Below are positions 38,834 to 50,485 of a stretch of 64,000 nucleotides of DNA, piece after piece. Source of the stretch: Phialophora verrucosa (taxonomy: Eukaryota; Ascomycota; Eurotiomycetes; Chaetothyriales; Herpotrichiellaceae). The notes below the pieces were generated by a model, which saw only the letters and a list, made by a program, of their open reading frames with translations, was not told the DNA's origin and ran no database searches. Positions within the stretch are counted from its first letter, which is position 1, and each line of letters begins with the position of its first letter. A program made the translations under genes and the position numbers. The stretch lies in the NCBI GenBank assembly GCA_002099365.1, contig MSED01000002.1, positions 2,108,001-2,172,000 of the forward strand, given 5' to 3'.

Positions 38834-41204
38834 ATGAGACCCGGCATCGGCCTCGATAGCAACGCAGCCGAACCATTACGTCCTCGCAAACCGTCCAATG
38901 CCGACGCATCCTCCCTGACTGGCGACCGTGATCGGTGCAACAACTCTGCCACTACTTTCTTTCTCTCCCGAGATCCTGATGGCGCCGCGGGGCCTCAACA
39001 GGCCGAACGGGCGTCTGCGACGATGTCGTACAACTCGCCCTTGAGCAGCTTGCAAGATACAATGCACGAAGCCGACCGTGCTGTGAAGCATACAACCCCT
39101 CGCTCAGCGAGAAGCGGAAGTCGACGGCGGTCCACAATCAAGCCAGGGACCGCTGAGCGCTTCATTAGAAGAGGCTCGTCTAACGCCAGCGCGAATGCAG
39201 AAGCCTGTACCACTCAACCCCTTCAGTCCACGCCATCAGATAAGGAAAGGACGAGGGCCATTATACCTTCTCCATTGCCATCGCGAGACGCATCGCTCCC
39301 AAGCAGTCCGAAATCCCTCGCTTCACGGCAGTCCCTGTCGAAGTCCAGCTCAGCCTCCGATAACGAGCTGTTGACGAGCGCCGACGAGACAGACAGCCAG
39401 GCGATACTGTCAAGTGGTGACGAGGACGAGAACGAGGGCGGGCCTGAACGTAGTCCTGCTTCGCAGCGACTACGGTCACCACTAGGAGAAGGCGTTCAAG
39501 ACAGTCACCCCGAACTCATCATGCCCAGTATCAAGATGCCGTCTCGGAGGCCGTTCACACAGAGAGGGAAGAGGTTGGGGAGGTTCAAGATTATGGTTGC
39601 TGGTCAGAAAGGTGCATATGTTCCCATGTCTGATTCTCGCGGAGTGCTGACCGGCTTTATCAACCAGGTATTGGCAAGACATGCCTCATCAAATCCATCG
39701 TCCAACTCTGCGAAGACATTGTCCACGTCGATCCTATTGTCTCCCCCACAGGCTCGTCTCATCCCTCCACCAAAGGCCGGGATCCCATCAATGAAGTCTA
39801 TGCTTCCACGAAACCCTACCCAGAGTGGTGGTCTACCATGGAAGAATCTCGCATTCTTCGCCGGCGGAAGTCCATGGGAGATTCCGTACTGGAACGGAAT
39901 ATCTGTTTCGTTGACACTTCTGACTCGTCTAGACTAGAGCGGGTCATCCAATACGCCGAGATGCAGTTGGTCAATGCTGTAAGCTCTGTGGATCAGCTGG
40001 GCAGCGAGTTCTCAGGTCTGCTCAGCGGGAGGGGCGCAAGCCAGGTTGATGTGGTGTTCTATTTGATCTCGAAAGGTACGACCTTCCCCTTGAGGCTGCG
40101 CGTATAGTGGCTGATGCGAGGAGCACAGATAGTCTACAAGACGACATCCACCGAATCCGCCAACTATCAGACCTTTGCAACGTGATCCCGCTCATTGCCA
40201 AATCCGACCTTCTCAGTCCTCAAGAGCAAGAGCAGCTAAAACAGTCTTTTGATCCGAGCCTGTCTAGCTTATCTCGCCTGCCCAGCTCTTTAACTTTCTC
40301 GGAAGCCGTAACAGCAACCCCTGCAGAACCTAACAGAATCCTTGCAACAGCAACAGCACCCTTTACGGTGACTTCCACCAACGGGCCCGACCTCGATACG
40401 ATGGACGCTTCCCTCCTTATGTCGCCAGAATACATTCAACCTCTGCTCCCATCCGAACTCAGCCTTCTGGTAGAGCAGATCTTCGAACCCGACACAGTCG
40501 CATACCTGCGCCACACCGCCGCTCGCAAGCTCGTGGCCTGGCACGCCTCCCATCCGAGACTGATCTCAGCACCACGGTCACCGTCCCTCGCAGCCTCTCA
40601 GACCCAGTCGTACAATCCGTCCGTGCGCAATTCCATTCTCACGTCGCCATTGCAAACTCCACTCAGCCCGTCGCAATCAGGCGTTCTGATGCCAGGAGGA
40701 TCGGAATTTTCACTCAACACGTCTAATTCCTGGGCACTGGCCAAGGTCGCAGACCACACACATCGAGAAGAACGTCTTGCACAAATCAGGCTCTCGAAAT
40801 GGGCGAGCGAGTTGCAGTTGAGCCTACAGCGCGAACGGGAGAGGTATGAGCGACTTGCCCGCGGAGAGCGAGCTGTCTGGCTGGTCGAGAAGATGGGCGA
40901 GGAAGTGCGTGACGGCAAGATCGTGCCGGTAAACAATGCTCAAGCGCTAGTGCGAAAGCACGGCAAGGGCAGCATCACATATGGTGATGGCGAAGCAGTT
41001 CCCAGCTACCAGATGCACGATCCCCTTGGCCTGCTCAGATGGCAGGATTCGATGCGCACGAGGGGCTGGATCGCGTTGCAGATCGTGGGAAGCTTTGGGG
41101 TCATGGGCGGACTTGCGTTTTGGCTGGTGAAGCATTCCGGGATGACGGGGAGTGCTAATGACTGGTGGACGCAGGTTTGGGAGTATTTTGGATGGCATGA
41201 ATGA
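38834..41204 (+). CDS. Septin-like GTPase with C-terminal transmembrane anchor
   Basis: Three exons, 38834-39611, 39668-40075 and 40129-41204, give 753 residues. The first ~240 residues are Ser-rich and disordered. Intron 1 (56 bases) splits the P-loop codon, restoring MVAGQKGIGKTCLIKSI (G1). NICFVDTSDSSRLERVIQYAEMQL occupies the switch II region, and PLIAKSDLLSPQEQEQL carries the AKSD guanine motif (G4) typical of septins. A Ser/Pro-rich insert, a charged coiled coil (RLAQIRLSKWASELQLSLQRERERYERL) and a single hydrophobic helix near the C-terminus (WIALQIVGSFGVMGGLAFWLV) follow. DTxG of G3 is replaced by DTSD, so hydrolysis may be weak. Core septins lack a membrane helix, so this is a divergent type. 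A role at septation sites or endomembranes is inferred. Confidence 0.85.
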
Positions 41205-43110
41205 TGAACGACTGGATCTCTTCTCGGCACAGATGATGAATGGTTGACGACGTTGGACGCCACGGGATGATGATGCTAATACTGGTACGCTAGCGGTACA
41301 CCATAGTCTATGTGGTGGCATTTATAGCGTCAGGCATGCCTTGCTGAAGCAGCGCTCTTGGGCATGGTATCTCGAATTCCACCCGTCTGCCTCGTCATGA
41401 ATAAATGCCATTCCTCTCCGAACATCCTTTCGTGCGCATGAGGTACGTATTTGGTTTCAAAGGCGGTCAGCTATCGCGAGGTCGGATACAACAGGAAAAA
41501 GGGACTTGCTATGCCCCGTTCTAATGCCAAATTGCCGTCGTCAACAACAAGGATAGCTGCACTCCTTTAGAGCACTTCAGCCACTCTGTGACCAAGCACA
41601 GCTCAGGCCCGATAACACTCTCCAGCCGATCCTATCTCCACCACCCAGTACTCCTGGCGTTGATGTTGGCATTTTCGATTTCTGTTCTACCTTCTATGTT
41701 GGGACTTTCGTGTTCTTCGTGACGGTAGAAATGAAATTGGGTTGTGGCATGCCAACAAGGGTAGGTAAACCAGACTTGATGTCGTGAAACACAGGGTTGC
41801 ATATCGAGATCCGATGCCCGGGGATGATATCTGTGGACGTGGCTCTGAAACAATCGGCTCTGTGGCTGGTTGACGGTCGGCCAGATCTTGTCATTCTTCA
41901 GGGGATTACGGAGTGTGCGGTAGGTTGATTGAGCAAAACCCTACCTCGCTTGGGGCTGTCAGCGTGAGCACCAAGTAGAATTGTGTCAAGCAGCTGCATG
42001 ATTCCTGAAGTCGCATTCTTGGTTGTCAGTCTCGTGTCCCAAGGGAGTAAATACTACCGGCGATTCCACTACTGAAGGCAAAGCTCAAAATTTACGTACC
42101 GATAGACTCTGTCAAACATGATCTAGACCACAGATACAAAAGCTTCGAGACATCCCAGCGCCTGCATTCATGCAGCCCGGGGTCGCGGTCGTGCAAAGAG
42201 TGGCCACGAGGCCCGCCCGAGCTGGCTGGCAAAGGGTTGGCATGCAGGTCAGGACCACGTGGAGCAGTGGATCCATGCATGCCTTGGGTGCCAATTCTGA
42301 AGCAGTGGCGTCATGCAGGGGTGATGAAAAGAGAATGGCACAAGGGAGTGTGGGAGGTGTTTTTCCGCCTAGACAGGGGACAGCAATGTTGCCCAAATGG
42401 ACAGCTCGCAGCCCGCTCTTCACTGGCGACTGGGCTGCGAGTCTGGCCGGGGTGCCAATGTGCCATTCATTTGCCAGGCCCTCAGGCAACCTCCGGAAGA
42501 GCCCACAGACGCTAATTGTAGACCGATGTTTCTAAACCTGCGCCAAAGCTGTTGATCACCCAAACACATCAGCCAGGCACCGGACTGCCTCTCGTTCTTC
42601 TGCTTATCCTCCTCCCTTCAGCTTCTCACTCGACTCACCGGATATCCGAATCACGAAGCGACACGGGCTCCTCGTACGAGTACACAGCACCGAGTACATA
42701 TCCTTCCCTCCTCCTTATCTCAATCAAACCTGCGTCATCCCTCTACGGAGTATTACTATCGGGCTCCAGTCTACCACACCGACTCTTTCTCGTCAACCTC
42801 GTGGCATCAACACGTCAGGTTTTATTGGGCCCTCCAGTGTCTACTCCCCGAACCGGCTTTGATCATCAGTGGACCTGCGCTTTTTGGACCACCCTTGGAC
42901 AAATCAGAACTCCACTGCCACCGCTTCCGGCTCTGAACCTCCCTCTCTTTTCGGGAGATCTGCTGCTCGTCGCCCTGCACGGCTACTCCCTCGGACTGGG
43001 AGAGCACGACCTGTCACAACACCTATTCACCACCTCTTCCCAGCGCCCACGCACAAAGCACGCCCTCTGACACTCGATTCACCAGGTGTCTGTAACACAC
43101 CACCGCAGCC
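41205..43110. other. Gene-poor spacer and pyrimidine-rich leader
   Basis: 1.9 kb. A minus-strand frame at 41632-41900 has no family resemblance. The last ~500 bases are rich in CTT/CTC runs, as in long 5' leaders, and carry only non-conserved frames. Confidence 0.45.
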
Positions 43111-43609
43111 ATGTCTCGCAGGTCTCTCGAGTCTCAAAGGCCAATCATGGCTCCAAGCGTAAGTGACACCTCCCGTGCGTTCTCAGTGATGGCGTGGCTG
43201 ACAATTGTGTTGACAGGTCACCTCGAAGCGCACCTCGAAACGCTACTCGACCTACTCTGCCTCTCCTTCTTTCGCCACCACCAACAGTAACTGCTCCAAC
43301 TCCCAAACGCTTGTCTCCGGCGCCGGAGCCGCGACCGTCACCGTCAGTCCTGAAGTCGGTATGGCTGAAATACGACACGTCACGCAAGGACTCGACCGAC
43401 TAGAAAACAAACACCTTCAGCAGCAGCGCTTCGTCCCTTCCCTCAAGAAGACCGATGAGCTGAGCAAGCTGAGCTTGGGCGCCAAAGTCGAACGTGCTCT
43501 TGGCAGAAGAATGTCTAACCAAGACGCCGTCTTGCGGATCAAGCGGCCCAGTGCAAAGGCGACGAACCCATTCTCTATTATCGATGAGAAGACTGTTCTG
43601 AAGGCTTAA
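43111..43609 (+). CDS. Small basic protein of unknown function
   Basis: Two exons, 43111-43158 and 43217-43609, joined by a consensus 58-base intron (GTAAGT to TTGACAG), encode 146 residues. The start MSRRSLESQRPIMAPS leads into a Ser/Thr-rich stretch (VTSKRTSKRYSTYSASPSF), then a more ordered C-terminal half (GMAEIRHVTQGLDRLENKHLQQQRF, SLGAKVERALGRRMSNQDAVLRI) that looks helical and ends FSIIDEKTVLKA. No signal peptide, membrane helix or known motif. The clean splice sites and change in composition support a real gene. I do not recognise it. Confidence 0.6.
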
Positions 43610-44554
43610 AACGCCGAATTTGATTTTGACAAGGAATGCACCGATACCCTTTTTGATGGTTGCCAGAGTAGGCCAAGGTTCTGGAGGCAGAGCTTGCCTC
43701 TGCCGTCGACCAAAACCTACCACCGAGTTTTCGAAGCGAACTGATGCTGGGGTTGTGTATGATGTTTATGCGGCGTGGTTGTATGAGTTCTGACGATACT
43801 CGTTTCATTTTGTCGTTGATGTTGATGCCCTGACCATTGAGATACCATTTCCTTTCAAGCTTGCATACGCTTGGACGCGTTGGCGCGGAGTGGGTTTGCG
43901 GTCGGCTTGAGTTGCGTTTGTGATGAGTTTGGTGGCAGAGAGGTTACATATCCTACCACGCCGTTGTTTCTGATGACGATCCGTTGGTGGAGGACTCGAT
44001 CTCCACGACGATGGTGGCCGAGGAGACCTGAACGGATGAGGGAGTACCGTGCAAATGATGCCATTATGGTGTGGGACTTTAGCCGTAGACGAGCAAGTCA
44101 GAAATGCCAACTATCAACATTTGAGTCAAGTCTTTCCAAGGGCTCGTGACACTCGACCTGTCTGCCCAGTGGTAGTATTCCTCACGGATTGCGCTGCTCG
44201 GAAGGGCACCACCACTCAAGAGGACATCGACGTGGAGACTGCTGAGTCAGAGCTACAGCACGGCAGCTCCCCAGCCTCTACAGGTCAACAGGGCGGTTCT
44301 GCGGAAAACCAACCCTTGACTTTCCTGAACTTCAAGTCTACGTATGGGGGACACGGCCAGAGCGGACATGGAAAGTCCCGGAGTATCTCACGAGTTGTAT
44401 GCATGTCCCTGGCAGGTACGTGTTTATCTATCCATCCATCATCCATCGACGGAGGAAGGACAGAGCCGAGAATGAGAATGGAAGTGAAGATGAGAGGGGA
44501 TGAATGCATAGACATCGACGTCAATTGATCGTCATCGCCGTCCTGGCTCCTCTG
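43610..44554. other. Convergent spacer
   Basis: About 0.95 kb between the small protein gene and the repeat-rich 3' flank of the WSC gene. Only non-conserved short frames. Confidence 0.4.
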
Positions 44555-44593
44555 CTTCTGCTGTGCTTCTGCTGTGCTTCTGCTGTGCTTCTG
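44555..44593. repeat. 11-base tandem repeat (CTTCTGCTGTG), about 3.5 copies
   Basis: Three identical units of CTTCTGCTGTG starting at 44555, 44566 and 44577, with a partial fourth. Confidence 0.9.
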
Positions 44594-44690
44594 CTTCGCT
44601 TCTCGTTCTCGTGGAGGCTCCTTTGGAAACCGCCAGGTCCTCACCGACACCCACTACTATCAACACGAGTACAAAGGGAATGAAAAAGGA

Positions 44691-44735
44691 ATGAAATGAA
44701 ATGAAATGAAATGAAATGAAATGAAATGAAATGAA
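44691..44735. repeat. Pentanucleotide microsatellite (ATGAA), 9 copies
   Basis: Nine perfect ATGAA units, followed directly by a short GGAAA run (to about 44760). Likely length-polymorphic between strains. Confidence 0.95.
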
Positions 44736-44767
44736 ATGGAGAGGAAAGGAAAGGAAAGGAACAACCG

Positions 44768-44834
44768 TCTAAAATCCAGGTAAAAACCGACTAAAATCCA
44801 GGAAAGTCCACAGGCACAGACACAGACACAGACA
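44768..44834. repeat. Short direct repeat and CACAGA run
   Basis: The sequence CTAAAATCCAGG recurs about 23 bases apart, followed by GGCACAGACACAGACACAGACA. It lies just past the stop codon of the WSC gene. Confidence 0.6.
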
Positions 44835-44860
44835 TAAGCGCAGGTACATGCGCCACGCCA

Positions 44861-47800
44861 TCAAGCACCGCTCATCCAGACGCCGATCCTCGCGCTTCCG
44901 CCGCACAGCTCGCCCACATCGCCCACGCAGATCATACTACAGTCCGGTTCCGGGGCCTGGGCGCCCTTGCCTCCGTTTGCAGTTGTGCTGAGCGCGTTCG
45001 CGCAGTAGCATTCCTTGCCGAACTCGACGCCCGCGAACTTGTACCCCTTGCCCTGACACGTCGAGACGCACAGCTCCTGCGTCATGCCCGTGGCGTTGGA
45101 CAGGGCATAGCCCGACAGAGTGCGCTGGGAGGCCGACGGGTCCGTGAAGCACCCTTGGTAGGCGTACCCGCCCGGGAGGAGGGGTTTGGCCGCCGGCGGC
45201 GACAGGGACGTGTTGTTGTACACGCTCAGCCGGCTGCGGCCGCCGCACGTGCTCTGCGGGTCGCCGGCGCAGGGCATGGTGCAGCCTGTGGCGTTGAACA
45301 GCGTGGTCGCCGCGAGGGACGTCCCGCAGTAGCATTCTTGGCTGTACTCCAGGCCGGCGAGCGGAAGGTTGCGCGCACCGCAGAAGGCGAGGCACGCCGA
45401 GATGGACATGCCGGGTGATGTGGTGGATGAGGCGGCGAGCAGGCGGCCTTGTGTGGCTTCGGCGGCGCAGCCTAGATATACGGCTGGGAAGTACGGGTTG
45501 GGCGTGGAGGAGGTGGATGAAGTGGTTTTGGTGGTGGTGGAGCTGGAGAGAGTGCCCGAGAAACGGGTTGAGAACGTTGTCGGGGACGAGGTGGAGCTGG
45601 AAAGGCGGTTTGTGGTAATGGTGGAGGATGGGATGGTGCTTGTGCTTTGAGGGACAGTACTGTTACTTGACGACTGCACCGGGACGAAGCTTGTGCTGAA
45701 GCCATTGCTGCTGGTGGACAAAGTGCTGGTGTTTGCTGACGATGTCTGAGTGGCGGAAATAGTAGGAGCTGACGAAGTTGTGGCGCCAGCGGAAATCGTA
45801 GGAGTTGAAGTCGTAGTGGCAGGGCCAACGCTGGAAGTTGTGGTCTTACTTGACGAGGACCCTGAAGTAGAGCCAGCCATTGAGGTCGGTGCAGTGGAGC
45901 TTGATGTTGTTACCGGGAAACTTGACGAAGTCGAGTTGGCCGGGGTCGTCGGTAACACAGTAGAGCTACCAGTACGAGAGAAGCTCGACGAGCCGCCGGA
46001 AGTAGAGGTTGCAACTGTGGTGGGCAGACTGGAAGAGGTCGGCATCAAAGTCGATGTCGAGGCGATCAGTGAGAAACTGGAGCTAATGCTCGATGTCGTA
46101 GTTCTGACTGTGCTCGAACTCGAACTCGAACTCAACGGGGCGACATATTGGTAGAGAGTAAGCCCGTTCGGCCCGCCACAGATGGTCGACGAATTTCCCG
46201 CACAAGTCATGGAGCAGCGCCCGTCTGTTGCCGTCACAGAGCCGGACACGAGACTGTTACCACAATAGCACTCTTGGCTGTACTCAATGGCGAAGTAGGT
46301 GAAGCCAGTACAATTCCCGGCACAGTACGGCACCGTCATGTCCTTCGCAGCGACAGCCTTGCCTGTTAAAGCTCGACCGGGGACTTCAGTATGGCAGTCG
46401 ATATATTGGTAGTTACCGATACTGGGAACGATGACCGGACCGGATGGCTGAGAAGGCGGCGGTGGAGGAGTGGCCCCGGACCAGTTGGTGTTCCGGTAGA
46501 GTGTCAAGCCATTGGGGCCACCACAAGTGAAGCTTGAGTTGCCGGAGCAAGCCATGTTACAGCGGCCATCCGTCGCCGGCACACTTCCTGACGCAAGGGC
46601 ATTTCCGCAGTAGCATTCGCGGCCGTACTCGACGCCAAAGTATTGGTACTGAGTGCAGTTGCTGGCACAAGTTTGGAGTGTTATACTGTTATCAGCAAGA
46701 GCGAAGGCAGTGAGGGCTCGACCAGCGACTTCGGTGTAGCAGGACTGATATGTGAAGTTTCCAATGGTTGCCGGAATGGTAGGACCCGCCGGTGGAGCGG
46801 GACTGTTGTTGCCTCCGCCGTCGGACGGTGGCGTGCTCGGCAGGGTCCCATTGCCATAGATGTACATGTTGAGTCGGCTTGGGCCTCCACAAAGCTCGGT
46901 CTGGTTGTTGTTGCAAGTCATGCTGCAGTCCGTTGCGCTCGCATTCACAGACCCAACTGCCAACGTGTTTCCGCAGAAGCATTGACCGCCATATTCCACA
47001 CCAGAGTACAAGTAACCTTGACAGGCTTGCAGACATCCCGCCACAGTATTGTTAGACTGGGGTTGTACATTGAGCGCGCGGGAATTGGTGCCTTCGGTAT
47101 AGCATCCGACACTGTTGAAGCCAAGAGTGCCAAGGTTGACGTACGGACCTGGTACGTCTGTGGAATTGCCGTTCCAACGTGTAATGTCGCCGAAGAGGGA
47201 GATGTAGGAGCCTGCCTCGTCGATACCATTACCGCCGCAAACTTCATTGACATTGCCGTCGCACGCGAAGTTACAGTTTGAGTCGTCAACGACTGTCTTT
47301 GGCCGATTGAAGCCACACCAGCACTCCTGCTCGTATTGAGTGCCAGCAAAGATGTACCCTGCAGCAGAGCACAGGCCAATGCACTGCTCGTTTGTGTTCG
47401 CTGATCCACTGTAGATGGCAGTTTGGAGCTGTCGACCCGGGTTATTCTCCTTGAAACAGCCTGCATATCTGTAGATGCCTTGTTGGGTGACCGGGTTTAA
47501 AGGTGGCGCTTGCTCCGAGACGGCGTTGCAATAGAATTGGATGTATTGTTTTCCGAAGGTGGGATCGTTGAGATTCATTGTCCACTGGGCCGTGCCATTG
47601 TAAGGATCGATGTTGATCTGGCTTTTGGGAACGGAGCAGAAAAGGGTAGCAGTCAGATTCTGCCCTGCGTAAACGAGGGTGCCTTCAGCCAGATCGACAG
47701 CGTTGTTGGCTCCGATGATGCTGCCCGAGATACCGAAAGGAGGTTTGCTGACAGTTACTGAGATCGGTGCGGCATTTGCAGAACCATTATTGCTGAGACG

Positions 47801-50485
47801 GAGTTTGAGGAATCGACTTGTGTTCTCCGTCACATTCCCAAAACTAAACGCAGTGGTGTTATCGTAAGGAACCCAACCTCCATTGGGCGACTCGAATTCA
47901 AGGACAGCTTTGGGCTCATCCGATCCTGCCGCAAGCACGTCGATGACTTTCGTGCCGCCGTTAGACACAATGTTGACAAAGGCAGCAAAATTGGCCGAGT
48001 ATGGTGGATTGAAGTTAATCGGAACTGTAACTGCACTATTCGGCGGTATCGACGACGGCATGTTGTAGAAGGTGAAAGCGGATACGACGGTCGCCGCTTG
48101 CGTGCCATTCGGGATAATCCAGGGCCCAGTCTCACCGACAACAGAATACTGAATCTTGCTGATTACAAGGGGACTGTTGCCGAGATTGTTGATGATCACA
48201 GACTGATTGACGCCACCAGCTTGCTGTCCCGTGATGACACCATTCCAACTGACCGTGTTCGGGGAAGTCATCAGCAGAGCAGCTTGGCTTTGACCTGTTC
48301 CTTTGAGCTGTACGGGCGTATTAATACTGAAGCCAGCAGCTTGCTGAGTGGTGTTGAGGATGACAGATGATGACAAGGGACCAACTGTCTGGGGGGTAAA
48401 GGTCGCCTGGAATGAGAATTGTTGTCCCTTGGCAATCGCAAGAGGGAGATTGGGCAAAGCACTGATGGCGAAGTTCGGATTGCCAGAAAGGCTGGCAGCA
48501 GTGACAGTAACAGCAGTGATCGCTGTGCATTGAATAGTCATCGCTGCTGTGGTGGTGTTGAGGTTGGCTGTCCCGAATTGGAGGGAGGTGCAGTTCAACG
48601 GCAAGTTGACAGGGGCTCCGTATGCATACAGGTATCCCTGCGTCGTACCTTGATACACAATGCCATCGCCAAAAACAGGTCTGGTGAATTTGGTGGTTCC
48701 GGGCGTAACGAAGGAGTTGATCTCTGTCATCAGGCCGTTGGAGTCGGGAATGGCATTGTAGATGCGTAGATTGGAGCCTTCCACATCGGACGTCCACACG
48801 AGGCCAGTTCCAGGCTGATCATTAAGCGAGGTCACGGTGCCATGACCAACACCGAGAACGTATGCATTCTTTTCCGGAGAGTCCGCCACCTTGTTGAAGT
48901 AAGGAACACCGTTGTTGCAGGAGAACTTGAACACATGGGTCTGATACTGGATGACGTTGATGTAGATGTAGCCACCTTCGAGAGGGTAAACACCAGCACC
49001 AGCATAAACCGAGTTCTCGTTCTGATACACTTGAATGACGTTGTCAAGCTTGTTCGGGCCATTCTGGTAACCGCCGAGGTTGTCGAGGTTGAGCCAGTAA
49101 GTCTTCCCACTCTTGCCGGTGACCACACCAATGCGTTTGATGTCTCCACAAGAGAATTGACTCGGAAGGAGTTCCAGCGGCGATGTACCAAGGTCTGTCC
49201 GCAGTCAACTTTGAATTCAACGGGTTCAAGAGGATGAGTCGTACCTTTGTCGGCACCGTCAAGTTGTTTCTTCTCCCAGGGCATGAAGAAGTCTACTACG
49301 TTCAAAGAGCCGTCCTCGTTGATTGCCATGTGGACGGCGGCTTCCTCGAGCGCGGTGGGTGGGTTTCTTCCGTTGACCGGGACACCGTCGAGCTGAGAAG
49401 CGTAGCCATTTCCAGAAGCGAAAAACATAGAACCCTTGTCGTCACTCGCGAGACCGCCACCTGACATCCACACGCCCGCACCAGGAACATTGGGCCCAAC
49501 GCCAGCTAAGACAGTTAGCATTTGGCCTTCACTTTGGAAGAGCGCAACTGCATTTCTACGTACCTCCTTCGGTCGCAAATCTTTCCACAATCTGTCCAGT
49601 GCCCTTGTGCCAGCCCACAATCCAGCCGGTAAAGTTGTATTGCACACTGACAGCACGCTTTCATCAGTACTCAGGCGTCGGAATGGGCAGCAGAAGTAGT
49701 ACGTACCAATGGCTGGCGAAACCCGCGTAGACATAATCGCCCGTGTGGAGCAGACCGGGACGTTGGTGATGAATGCCGCCATTGAACGATCGCACCGGAT
49801 TGTTGCGAGCCACCATCCCTTCAAGGTTGACGGGGAAGTTGGGTCTTTCGGTGAGATCCACAGTGCTGATGGCATGGACGTAGTATCGTCCATTGGGACG
49901 GCCATTTGCCCCAGTAAGGCTCTGATCGAGGTAGGTCTTCGATGTGAAATACCACGTGTCCTGCAGATGTTAGCTCCGCCGCCACAGTGATGTAGGATAG
50001 GGCAAAAGTACCGTGTCTGGGTCAATGACACCAGTAGCCGTCACACCGACAGTGGGATTGATATCGACACATCCGTCCAGATCGCTGACCAGGAATGGCC
50101 GATGCAAGTTTCGAGAGGCGACAATAACACCAGTCTTCGCCACCAGTTTGTACACATTATTCTGGGTCGTTGCAACATACACATACTGGACGCCATCGGC
50201 GCCAGTATACACCAGTGGCTGAGAGAATATCTGTTCAGGAACGTTCTGACCATTGATGGGGTATGTTCCCGGCAGTCGCGCCTTGAAGAGGAGACCGAAT
50301 TGAGAACTTCCAACCACAGCTGGGTCCATGTTGTGATTGTTCTGGTAGCCGGTTCTGTCATTGGAGCCACCCCATGTGATGGTGTCTGTACTGGCAAGGG
50401 AATTGACATGCGGTACGAAAACTAGATACAGAGAAAACAAGACTGTAATGAGTGACTGGGTCGAGAAAGGAATGAACGACGCCAT
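44861..50485 (-). CDS. Secreted beta-propeller protein with six WSC domains
   Basis: Five exons, 50485-50012, 49960-49707, 49646-49564, 49505-49245 and 49194-44861, encode 1801 residues. The introns are 50-58 bases, GT-AG (intron 2, 49706-49647, is 60). A signal peptide is visible (MASFIPFSTQSLITVLFSLYLVFVPHVNS). Residues ~30-520 form a PQQ/propeller-like region (DTITWGGSNDRTGYQNN, YVYVATTQNNVYKL, VVTGKSGKTYWLNLDNLGG). Immunoglobulin-like choice-of-anchor segments follow. Then come four WSC domains (each with about six to eight Cys, e.g. YAGCFKENNPGRQLQ, QECWCGF), a Ser/Thr-rich mucin-like stretch of about 230 residues, and two more WSC domains up to the C-terminus (CGGSARIGVWMSGA). There is no GPI or membrane signal, so it is probably secreted. 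WSC domains bind carbohydrate; binding to cell-wall glucan is likely. The propeller's function is unknown. Confidence 0.92.

Noticed and set aside
41632..41900. Minus-strand frame of about 75-90 codons
   Set aside because: Unusual His/Trp/Arg composition, no splice partners and no motif.
42552..43070. 172-codon plus-strand frame upstream of the small basic protein
   Set aside because: Pyrimidine-rich leader-like sequence; the spliced downstream frame is better supported.
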